Assembly (NCBI RefSeq): GCF_000006565.2
Contig: NC_031474.1
Coordinates: 3,941,662-4,005,661, forward strand
Direction of reading: 5' to 3'
Source of the DNA: Toxoplasma gondii ME49
Taxonomy: Eukaryota; Apicomplexa; Conoidasida; Eucoccidiorida; Sarcocystidae
DNA length: 64,000 nucleotides
The position numbers and the translations under genes are program-made. The notes below the pieces were generated by a model. The model was not told the origin of the DNA. It was given only the letters and a program-made list of their open reading frames with translations, and did not search any database. Of this stretch, positions 25,301 to 35,539 are shown piece by piece. Each line of letters begins with the position of its first letter. The stretch's first letter is position 1.

Positions 25301-27981
25301 GGCGCAGCCCACCGTTGACCTCAGCCCTGTATAAGGAGTTGAGCTGCGGTGCGGAGCCGCATTTGAGTTACAGATTAGTACCGCGAAGCTGGCCACCTGA
25401 AGAATCTGCACATCTGCGTATCCATCTGTGCTGAATTGCATCGAAATCTGTGCTCGAAAGTCTGTAACTGTGCGTATGCACCGAGCAAGCTAGAGATATG
25501 GGCACTCCCGTTCATGCAGACACCGGCAAATCGGCTGTGTACGATGCGCAAACCGGTGCACCCCTAGAGACAGATGTGGTTCTGTTTCGCACTCCTCACC
25601 GACTTGACACAGAAGATACTCGAAGATTCGCCGTTCGCCCGTCAGCAGCTGTGAACGGGCGGCGTCAAGGAATTTGCTTCTGTCCTTTTTGGCTTCCTCC
25701 TGACGCGTTGATACAGCACCTGAGTCCAGTTGCCAGGCATCGACACAGAAGCGAAAACAGGATGCCTGGGATCCCGTTTGAAAAACGCCTTCATTCTGGC
25801 CAGCCTCTCCCCTCTGTTCGCGGCGCGTTCGCTGGCAAGGCCACCTAGGAGCGTCCTCCTGTGACATGTCTTCGAAGCTGCAAATGTCCCCAAAAGAGCG
25901 TGAAAGTTGAGTCGCGGGCTCCACTCGTGGCACCATCTGCGTATACGGACTAAAGGATTCAACTTAGGGTTCGCTTCAACGACCAAGGTCGTCTACACGT
26001 AGATATTTTAGAAATTTGAAAGTCAAACCAAAGACGTCCGGAATTTGACTACACATTTGATACTTTGGACCTAAAAGCATTTTTTCTAGTATCGGAGTTG
26101 ATACTCGGGTATACTTCTTCGGCTCTAGCTTCCCGGCTCATCTTTGACTTTCCAAACCAGCCGTGATTCGAAACTCCAAGAGGTGGAATGGCCGCGTAAC
26201 GGTGTGCGAGGCCAGGCCTCTGCAGATGCACGATCACGTCTTGAAATCTACAAAGGCATATTCACCTATGCATGCATGGATGTTCTTTCGCCGTCGTTTC
26301 TGTCTGTTGCTGTTCCTTTGTTGGGGTTAGGACAAAACCTCTACGGTCTCTCCGCCTGAATCTTTGTGCTGATTCAGCCGTGTTCGCTGTCCACTAGCAC
26401 ATCGGCTCTTCCCCCTTTGGTAGCTGTCCCAGGCGTCTTTCGCGGCTTCCTTTGAGACTCACTAGACGGGAGAACGAAGGGATCCTCAGCTTCGGCAGGG
26501 CCTCCACGCATAAGAGGGAAGCCAGGGAGACTGACACAAAGCAGAAACAAAGGTCATCGAACCGCGCGTCGCAATCCATCGGAGCCTCCAGGAACCCTGG
26601 AGAGTGGGCTAGGGGCAAGCACGAGTCGCTGCATGCTCTTGAGCACGAATCAAATAGGTGAGAATCGACACCACAGACACACTCTGTGAGGCTGAGGAGA
26701 GAGAGAGTCGGCTATCAAGCTCTTTTTTTGGAGGGCTGCCACGCTTGTACAGATGTACTGGGTAACCGATGAGTTAGACACCGTGGTTCCGCGTCTCTCG
26801 AGCGCTCTATGCTTTCATGTCGAGCGGTCTGCGGCGGTCGACCTATGGTTTTGGTCGTGAGGTCTATCTCTATACTAAGGCCCTCACTGTTCGGGGTACA
26901 TCACACACGGTGACGGTCGCTCTAGAAGCTGGAAGTTGAGTCATTCCGTCGGAAACCGGTGGTGTGTTAGTATGGACGGCCTCTACATGTACGCCGTCGT
27001 CGACGCGTTATTTCGCCGAGCGGGAACGGTACAGACTAAAGGGTGCGCATTTTCTCTCTGCACTGTCTCTGGGGGCAATCTGAGCAACTAGCATCTGGAC
27101 GTGCTGTCGCGAAGCAGAAGAGGCTCCACGCGTTTGCGAGTAACGCGAGGAAACTTTGCGTTGGAAAGTTCAACAATTCCCTTCTGTACCTGAAGTTTCC
27201 GACAGCGAAGCGCATGCCCGTCATCGGGATCTTCAGGCCCCTTCGCGCGATATCCTGGAGGGAGTTGTCTTCGTCAAGCGAGGCGGTGTCGACGAAGGAG
27301 TACGTCAGCAAGCGGCCCTAAAGACAAAGGACAGAAGCGGCGCTCGTGAACGCGAAAGAGCTGCGAAGCAATACTGGCAGATGTGGCAAATGCAACAGTG
27401 GTGCAGCAGGAAAAATCCGACCGTCTTTGGAGGAGTTGTGTTTGAAAGATGAAAAAATCTGAGGCAAGGAACAGACATGTCCAAGGATCGACGGCGAGGA
27501 GAAAGAGAGGGGTCTCCAAAATTCCGAATCCAGAGTTTCTGCACTTGCCGCGACCCGGTGTGCCAGTATGTATTGGGAAGGCAAGGAACCGGTCCTCAAG
27601 AAGCATTCGTGAGATTTCTGGCTGTGTTGTCGCACAGGAAGAAGGCCCATGGCTTCCACGCATGTGCAGGAAAGAGGAGACTCGAAGATGTAAGTGTGTC
27701 GGCGTCCCCGAAAAAGAAGCTCCCTTCCTGCCCCTTGGCGCCACTTGTTCTTCGTCGCTCTGAGCCTCCCAGTCTCTCTTGCGCGGTACCTGAGTTCTTC
27801 TTTCGAAGGCGCTGACGAGGTGAGGCGTTGCAATGTGCCAAGCTTGAAGCAGCCGCACGCGAGACGTCCTCACACTCATTTGCAGGAGGTACTCGAGAAA
27901 GGCCCATTCATCAGAGTCTCGTAAAACAGCTCCGAGGTCCTTCTCAGACAGGCGGACGTCGCCGCCCACAGAGGTCGCCAT
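19386..27981 (-). CDS. PARP-like (degenerate ADP-ribosyltransferase) + double B-box zinc-finger protein
   Basis: Minus-strand exons, 5' to 3': 27981-27790, 27317-27190, 26530-26463 (end uncertain), 25648-25600, 24936-24617, 24031-23907, 23102-23024, 22791-22635, 22384-22252, 21729-21654, 20947-20808, 20203-20128, 20052-19973, 19925-19904 (weak), 19577-19386. Phases agree from 25648 to 19973. Exons 1-6 read like a PARP catalytic fold: NSLQDIARRGLKIPMTGM, EYLLCQVG|VGRSVVV, YDSAYLE, and the terminal DYVVYDSSQ|VLPRF (compare NEYIVYD.SQ..PRYL). The catalytic Glu before YVVYD is Asp and no WHGTR-type His is seen, so catalysis is doubtful. Next is a CONSTANS-type B-box (CDNCQDNPACIWCPADAAR|LCASCDELIH..RH), then a TRIM-type B-box (CRRHPGE..LFCSICHVAVCRLC..H..H) and coiled coil (RRTELEKRLEEVQKML). 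It is probably a nuclear or cytosolic protein-binding scaffold. Two joins (26463 to 25648, and the last two exons) are unproven. Confidence 0.65.
20669..20787. other. AT-rich patch in an intron (possible organelle-derived insert)
   Basis: About 120 bases at roughly 80% A+T, with an abrupt change from GC-rich flanks, inside the intron between exons 20947-20808 and 20203-20128 of the PARP/B-box gene. Sarcocystid nuclear genomes carry many short mitochondrial or apicoplast fragments, and the composition fits one. The identity was not checked. Confidence 0.4.
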
Positions 27982-28044
27982 GGCGAGGCTTCGCCGCGCA
28001 CGAAGAGCTCAGCCGCGCAGAGAGCGACGACCAGCGTCCCCGAC

Positions 28045-28135
28045 ATGCAGCGGGCCAGAGAGAGAGGAGAGAGAAGAGACGAGAGAGAAGAGAGAAGAGA
28101 GAAAGAGAGAAGAGAGGAAGAGAGGGACCAGAGAA
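28045..28135 (+). repeat. GA-rich polypurine tract
   Basis: About 90 bases made almost only of GAGA/GAAGA blocks on the + strand, just upstream of the PARP/B-box gene start. As the template for a minus-strand transcript it would give a pyrimidine-rich leader. Confidence 0.85.
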
Positions 28136-30275
28136 CGCAGCTGCGTTCGACAGAGGTGGAAAACAGAAAGAAGAAGAAGAGACGCTTCACTCTTTTAGAG
28201 AACGGCGCAACGCCAATCGGGAATGTCGACTGAGAGATGAAGGCGAAAGCGAGAGGGGGGCTGAGGCCAGACCGACTGTCAGAGAAAGGAGGTCCGAAGA
28301 AAAGCTGAAGAGGGAGGAGTTTGACAGAAAGAAGAGCGGAAGGGTGGACAAAGGAGAGGGAGAAGCATGAAAAGTCTCCTCTGAAGAGAAGGAAAGGGCG
28401 TGAAAGAGCGACGAGGGAGCTTGTTTGCCAAAATGGGTCGCGAGGAAGATGCGACTGAGTCAGCTGCAGGATTGAAGAAGAATACGGCAGAAAAGGGAGG
28501 GAATACGACAACCGAAGACAAGAGAAAAAGAAGGAATCAGACTGAAGGCGGGGCGCAAGCGAAAAACTGCAGGAGCGGAGGACGGGAAACTCGCAGCGGG
28601 AAGCGTGTATAGACGGCGGAAGACAGAACAGTTGAGAAGGGCGCAAGACTCAGGTTGCAGACAGGCTACCTTATCGAATACTTGAAAAGGTGGAAGAAGA
28701 AACAAAAAACCGACAGCGTCCACGTGAGAAGAAAAAGAAGAAGAACGCCTTTCAAATGCGCTAAAGGTCGCGGGTCGCGGATCTCACGCGAGAAGCGGGT
28801 ACTGAATACGTGCGAACAAGACGAAGTTGACAAGAACTCAAAGAATCCGCAAAACGCTTTGCCGTCCTCGAGCCTAACAACGCCTTAAGCTAGGTGTGTT
28901 TAGCAGAAGAGAAACTTTGCGGACATTTCAAGAGGAGAGACAAGACACAAAGAAACGCGAGGACCTTGTGCTGCGAGGCTACCACCAGAAAACGTATCGC
29001 TTCACCTTTCTGTCGTCTTTCCAATATGTCAGCTACTTCTGAAAGGTACAGGAAAACCGTGACACGTGAGAAAGAATGGAAGCGAAAAAAGGGGAACAAG
29101 CATGGGGAAAAAGAGGCGAAAGAGAAAACAGCTGGCGACTGACCGCAAGACGTGACTCTGTCGATCGAGCTCCGAGGGTGGCTAGACTGTGTGCCGTCCA
29201 TCGAGCTCACTCCTCTTGAAGAGAATGCGACTCGGTAGCACACAACGGAGCTTCTTTGCGCCCTGAAAGAACGCTGAAACGCAGAAGCAAGTCCCCCTTC
29301 ATGAGCCGCCGGAGCTGGCAAAACGTGTATTACAGAAAGATGCGCTTTTTCTTTCCTCTCGGACAAGACAAGAAACCGCCTCTGGCGTCCGCGCGCTGCA
29401 TCGGGTCCCTCCACTCCCCGCTGGCGACCGCCGTGACACACATGCATAGGACCCCCAGAAAGGAGGAAAAGAGAACAGCGGGTGTGAAATGAAGAAAGAA
29501 GGCGTTGAAGAAAGCCATCCCGACGAGATCATGACCAATTACAGGACCAGAGACACCTTTGTCGCTTCAAAAGGGGATGGGCCTCTCGCGACCAAAGGGC
29601 ATGCGAGTCTTCCTTTATGTTCACCAGGTCAAACTCACGCAACGACGGTTCCCGTCGACCGCCGAGTCCGACGCAAAGAGGAAAATCAGCAGTTGAGTAG
29701 CTCTCACTTGTACACACAGAATCGCAGAAGCAGGTGCTGACAAACACTTGGTAGGACAAGGGAGTGCAAAGAAGTTGAAGCCACAACTCTTCTTGGCTTG
29801 TTTCTCTGCAGACATCAGCAAATGCGGCACATGCACCCCACACGATTGATGCGTCAAAACGTACTTTTGTCGACGTCCATGTGTCTAGTCGAAGACCGCA
29901 CCCCTCATTGGTGGAGATCTCTTACGAGGCGCCTTGCGTCTCGCTGGGTGTCTATGAGGACAGACGCGAAAAATCGGACGCGTAAATCGACGGAGATGCG
30001 TCCACAATAAGCACCAGACGCGAAGAAGGATCTTCGTGTCCATTTGTTTTTTTCAAAACACTTTCTAAAAGGTCGCCGCACCACTCGCCGGTCCAGCAGT
30101 GAAGACGTCTCACTCTCTGATTATGTGGCTTGTATCCACGAAAGCAAGAGACGAATTTCTTAGGAACGTCAAACAAGAACTTTGCATTCCTTGAAAATTG
30201 GTCCACAACTCCTGAGCAAGCGACAGCGACGCCACTAGATCTAACTCATGCATCCATATGTACCTATACATGTGC

Positions 30276-30296
30276 ATATATATATATATATATGTA
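30276..30296. repeat. (TA)n microsatellite
   Basis: A short run of TA dinucleotides flanked by CATA and TGTATC, in spacer DNA. Confidence 0.9.
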
Positions 30297-31688
30297 TCTT
30301 TCGGCCTGAAGCTCCGAGCGAATGGAAAGAGTCTGAGAGTACATCGGTGTTAGACGAAAATGCTAGTTACACACAGGCTTGGCGCATGACCATTTAAGGC
30401 CTGCTGTTGGGCGCTGCCGACAGTTGCCCTCCTGATGACGTCGAGAAGGAAGGACTTGCAAGCATCTTGCTCTGTTCTTTCGCAACGAGTCGGTCCAACA
30501 TGACACTTGCTAGACGCTAGTAATATAGACGGTAACAGGAGAGAGGTCGTTGTCTCCCCTGTTTCGCTGGCTCTCCGTCTCGTCTGTCTCTGTCTATCAT
30601 CCTCCATTGCTTCACCCTTCCCTCGCACACTCCATGACATCATCTCTGTTGTTATCTCTGCTGTTCTCTGCATCTGTCGTGTTTTCCTTCGTTCTTGATC
30701 TCTACTGCGTCCGTCCTCCAGTGCCTCCAGTCCTTTCTACCTCTCGTGGAATTTTTCCGTCTCTTCCTTCTATTCAGTTTCTCTATTGTGTTCCCTCTCT
30801 CGCTCCGCCTCTGTCGGGATACCTTGCTCAATTGTTGTCCCTTGTCTCTCTGATTCTCAGACTCTCTGTACCTCTCGCTTCCTCTGACTCTCGAGTTTTT
30901 CTCTACCGCCGCGTTCTCCTCTTTCCTGTCCGTCCTTTCTCCTATCCTCACTCAAGTTTTATTCTCTCTCGTTGTCTCTCTCGTGTTTCTCGTTTGCTCT
31001 CTCTTCCGCAGTTGTTCTCCGCCTGTTCTCCGCCTCTCTTGCTGTTTCGACCCCCCCCTCTTCCCACTCCTTCTCTCTCACTCCGCTGGCGTGTAAATCT
31101 ATCTGCGTGTGCCTTTCGGTTCTGTGTCTCCGTCTGTTAAGAAGGTCTTGTCGAGTCTTGTCGGACTCACGTCCTCTGTTCCTCCTACGCCCTTCCCTTT
31201 CTCCGTCGAACACTCCCTGATCCACAAGGATTGGAGACTGCGCGCGCATCAGTTAATATAAACGCACGCTTTTCCCTCAACAAAGATACCTTGGAGCGAT
31301 GTTGAGAACGGAGAGAGCCCCGCGAACTTGCCTTCGCCATCAAACTCGTCTTTCGAGAGAGAAACATTCGTTGCGACACTCAGTCTGTACTTCCTTGAAT
31401 CTTTGTGTGCACAGAACTGTAGTTTATCGGGACTGAAGTCTGCGCAAGCAGTTAGAAGATTTGCTCAACCGTGGGTTTACCATCAACAACCTTGTTCTGA
31501 CTTCGGATCGACTGCGCGCTTGTAGCACCCAGGACGGCCCATTGCCGACGAGAAGAGAAAAATCGACGATCAGTCTTGCCACACAAGAGCTCCGCAACGC
31601 GTTGGGGCAAGCAGCTCTCTCTGTGTGAGAGAAGCCGCGCGACACGGAGGAAAGGCGCACCGAATCGAGAGGGGGCGGCACCGGAGCC

Positions 31689-34051
31689 CTAAGCGAATTT
31701 GACAACGAGAGCGGCTGCATGCAACCACAGCAGAGCCTCGGCCTTTTCCACGTCATGGACGCCTTCAACGTAGCCGAAGCGTTTCTGCTGTTCCTCTGCT
31801 TCGATGTTCGCTGCTTTCCAAAAGTGAATGATCTTCGCGTTCAGCCCTGCGCCCGGATTGTTCTGTCTGAGATCCTCGTTGTCCTCCGGGATAGCTGCTG
31901 CGGAAGCTGCAAACGCAGTTCGCTCCTCGTGGCTAGTCTCCGCGGCGCCGCTGCTGCGAGCTTCGCCACACACGGACTGGAGAAGCTCGTCTGCTAGGAT
32001 GAGGGAGCGAAGCTGCATGGCAGCAACTTGGAGGGCCGCGACGTAGAAAGGAGAGCACGAGTGGTAGAGGGCCTCAAGGCGCTGAGGAGCACAGGAGGGA
32101 AGCGACGAGGGAAAACACAGTGAGTAAAGACACTCCCGAGACCGAAAGAAAGGAGAGCACGAACGAGAACTGCAGACAGAGAGCAGGATCACCACACCAC
32201 TGCGCCAAAGCGCAGAGACGAAGGCGGCACCGAGACGGACGCGCGGGGCGCGCGGGAGGAGCAGGAGGGAAGAGTGAGAAGAGAAGCTGAGTGGAAAGCA
32301 ATAGAGAGACGAAGAGACCGAAGAAGAAATGAACACTCAGTCGCGAATGCACAAGCATCCCAGACGTACGTATATGTCGTAGGCTTTCCGTTCGATGCCG
32401 TCTCAGGCTAAATAGATCGCACGGCTTCTGTTTCCTTGATATCAGACTAGTGGCGAGGGGGAGGGAAGTGTGTCTCAAAGAAAAGGGATGTTTCGCCGGG
32501 ACATTAGCGTCTGGCAGTGAGCACCAAGGATCAGCTCAGGTGTACACATATATACACTTGGATCCGGTAAAAACAAAGACATTCAAGACGTAAACCACGA
32601 GTCCTGCTCGTGGCATCAAGTCCCCAGAAGACGTGTTTCCCTGAAGAAAGTCGTTCATAGAAACCTAGGGATCCGCTGTGATAATGCGTAACACTCGATC
32701 GAGCTGCAGGTGTCATCTGACTGGTAATGCATGCCTGCAGTCGACATGAGTCATCCGAGTCCACGCTGCCCCTCCTCGATCCCTCCGTTTGAGCACCAAC
32801 TTGTACCTGCACAACGCTGTCGCTTTGGTGAACGATTGAAAAGCCGCTGTTGCGGTGGAGAGACTCGCCGGCACAACGCCGTCTCTCAAACGCCTGCACA
32901 TGCGCCTCAAGAACGTCTTCTTCCCTTCGCCGGACTTCTTCCTTCCACGGCCCACTGAGGCGATCCCGCAGGAACTGGGAGGCCGATGACAAAAGCGCTG
33001 CCTCCGAGGAAACGGGTGAGGCGCTTTCCTGCGTTCGCGGCGGTACACGCTCTGGGGGCGAGAGAAGAGATGCGCGGTTCGCGTCGCTGTCTTCTTCTCT
33101 CGACAAGGCTGTATCGCTGTGGAGCAGAGACACCAGCGTGGTTACCGTTTCTTTACGATTCGCCGCAATGCGGTCGACTGCGGTGAAGACAATCGAAGAG
33201 ACAGGCTGGCGAAGAGCGAAAGGGCGCTCCCTCAAGAACTGCTGGAGCCTTGCGCTCTGCTCCCTGAGGGCGTCTCTCTTCTCGCCTCCCTCCCCACAGC
33301 GGCCAGAGGAGGGAGAGAGAGAGGAAGACAGACGAGAAGCGGCCGACGCTGAAGACGCAAACGCTTCGCTCCGCTGCGTCGCGGCTTCGGCGGAGACAGC
33401 CAGGCGCTTTCTCAGTTCTGCTCGCAGGGCTACCTGCTCTGCGGCGACTAAAAGCGCGAGATTTCGCGAGGGGAGAAGAAGCTCGCTCCCGCTGGGGGTG
33501 CAGCAAGGCTGCTCATCCAGCAACATGCGGAAGCAGGACGGTGCAGACGAAGAAAGCAAAGAGGAACATGCTGGCGACGAAGAAGCGGAAGAAGAGGGAT
33601 GTGAGAAGACAGGCTCGGCGTCTCCTCTGGACCGTCCTTCGGCCTCTGGAACTTCTTCGACTCGAATCTGAGGCGCGTAGTTGTGCTTGGCATTGAGTTT
33701 CACAGAGCGAAGCAGCATGTAACCCACTGCGCTGGACGAAGCAGAAGCAAAGTGTCTCCGACATCCGCCACCTCCCCTGTTCGGAGCAGAAGAACTCCTG
33801 CCGTGGTTCCTCACGATTTCTGCTTGCCCCGAAGACAGGCTCTCGAGGACAAACGCACCTCTCTCCCTCCGCCTCTCCTTGGGCACCGAGGCGGGTGGGG
33901 AGAGGCGCAGGGGACCTCCTTTTGGCGGCGAGATATCGCCGCCTTCTCGGCCGCAGTCACCTGCCGCGCGCGCGCGCCCCGGAGGGCAGCAGATGAGGCG
34001 AGTGTCGCTCGCGGTCGGCGCCGGGGACATACGTCGCACTCCAAGCCTCAT
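31689..34051 (-). CDS. Unrecognised two-exon protein
   Basis: Exon 1 runs about 34051-32807 (start ATG at 34051 or 34030, chosen because the frame upstream turns into a Ser/Leu repeat read from polypurine DNA). It ends at a strong CAG|GTACAAG donor. Exon 2 runs 32081-31689 from a ctcctcag acceptor to TAG. Phase 0 to phase 0 gives about 545 aa. The N-terminal half is Ser/Arg/Pro-rich. A helical region follows (RERPFALRQPVSSIVFTAVD, LSGPWKEEVRRREEDVLE). Exon 2 is well behaved and helical: RLEALYHSCSPFYVAALQ, LILADELLQSVCGEA, IIHFWKAANIEAEEQQKRFG, ALLWLHAAALVV. No domain was recognised. The long hydrophobic-looking upstream frame (to 34897) is probably not coding. It is divergent from CPSF4. Confidence 0.55.
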
Positions 34052-35539
34052 GCAGAGGCCTTTGCGCCAGAAAGGAGCGCATAGCTCACAGACATGTCCC
34101 TCCCCAGAGAGCCGCCCTGCAGCACGGACTGTCTGTCGTACCAGAGGCCTGACCCCACCGACAGATGGGCGAGAGGTCGACCAGACGGGAGAAGAGAGAG
34201 AAGAGAGAGAGGAGAGAGAAGAGAGAGAACAAGAGACGCGAGAAGAGAGAGAAGAGGACCAGACGGGAGAAGCAGTGGACGAGAAAGGCGCGAGCGACGC
34301 CGAAGGAAAGGGGACCGGAGGAGAACGCAGAGAGAACCTCATTTTGAGTCTCGTCTGGCAAGTGGAAAAGCCCAAAGCAGAGAAGGGCAGAGGTGCCCTA
34401 AACCCCACACAGCGACAAGAAGAGGGAATAGGAAGGAGATGGATGTCGAGAGAGAAGGTGGGCAGCATAAGGAGACGGGAGAGCAGGGAGAGAGGTGCAG
34501 ACGAGACGCGCGGGGCCGGGAGAGCAAACAAGTAGGCGCGCATGTGAGAGAAGAGACCTGCGAAGACGCCAGACCACCTGCAACCGTTGCAGGCGGAGAC
34601 GAAACGGAAGGGAAAGAGACCGTTTCTTGTTTTCTTCTCAGGGACAGCGAACGGCTGCTTTTGGACGGCGCCGCGACGATGAGCGAGGACGACGGAGACG
34701 AGGAGAGCGAGAGGGAACGCGGTTGAGGCTGAGGGCACACGGAAAGGAAGTAGCAAACAGAAGAAGGCGGTCTCTCTCCCTCGTTGGGCGACACCATACA
34801 GAAGCGTTGCGCAGGACAACGAAAACAGAGAGAAGCAACAGAGCGGAAAGAGAACGCAGGAGAAGAACGGAACACAAGGATGGAAGTGCCGGTTCACGTG
34901 AACATGCGAATTTCATGTGTTGCATGCTCTCAGCTTTCCGTGCTGTCCCATTTCCGTTGTCCATCGTGTTTCTTTCATGAGTTGTCTAACTTTAATGGCG
35001 TTCCTTGACTTTTTCCAGACAGAGTACCACAGTCAATCACTCTTTGGATCTCCTCCCAAGACCACTACCTGCGCATAGGACCTCTTCCGTTGGGTCTCTT
35101 CGCTGCGCTGTCTTCCCATTGTTCCTCTCTGCTCCTCACCCGTTTCTATCCCCGCGCGACTTCTTCCTTTGTCTCTTGCGCGCTTTCCGGGTTTCCCGTC
35201 TCTTTTTCTTACTTCGCTTCTTCGTCGCTTACTCCGTTCTTCTCTTCTGTCTCCCGTTCCCTGCGCGTCCTCTTCTGCAGCCGCCTGTGCTTCCTTGTAG
35301 TTCGCTGTTTTTCTCTTCAGAGGCGTGGATCCGTCTTTTTTCTGCGTCTGTCTTCCGCTGCCGTTTACCTTGTGGTTCGCCTTCTTGTCGCTCCCCTTTC
35401 CTCACGGCCATGTGAGGCCCTTGACAAGCTTTTTTGACGGAGACGGGGTCGATTCAGATCTCTCTCGCCGGCGCTTCTTTTGCGTTGTGGCCGGCCGTTC
35501 ACTCACAAGCTTATTTTTCCTCGCCGCTGTTTCCTGGCG
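34052..35539. other. Divergent spacer between the unrecognised gene and CPSF4
   Basis: It holds a polypurine tract (34190-34260) and, next to CPSF4, a pyrimidine-rich leader-like stretch (35090-35430). Both flanking promoters should lie here. No further gene was seen. Confidence 0.5.
34190..34260 (+). repeat. GA-rich polypurine tract
   Basis: GAGAGAGAAGAGAGAGAGG-type repeats over about 70 bases on the + strand. Read on the minus strand it produces the artefactual SSLSSLSSLSS stretch upstream of the neighbouring gene. Confidence 0.85.

Larger units (their letters stand above)
27982..31688. other. Intergenic region with purine and pyrimidine tracts
   Basis: This is upstream of the PARP/B-box gene start and downstream of the 31689 stop of the next minus-strand gene. 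It contains a GA-rich tract (28045-28135), a strongly pyrimidine-rich stretch (30540-31140) and a (TA)n tract (30276-30296). Open frames here are composition artefacts without splice or domain support. The part next to 27982 should hold the PARP/B-box promoter. Confidence 0.55.

Noticed and set aside
30550..31140. 197-codon + strand frame
   Set aside because: Low-complexity Ser/Leu/Phe translation of a pyrimidine-rich spacer with no splice or domain support.
32531..34897. Full 788-codon minus-strand frame as one protein
   Set aside because: The 5' part is read from a polypurine tract (SSLSSLSSLSS) and the 3' part runs past a strong GTACAAG donor that joins in phase to the exon at 32081.
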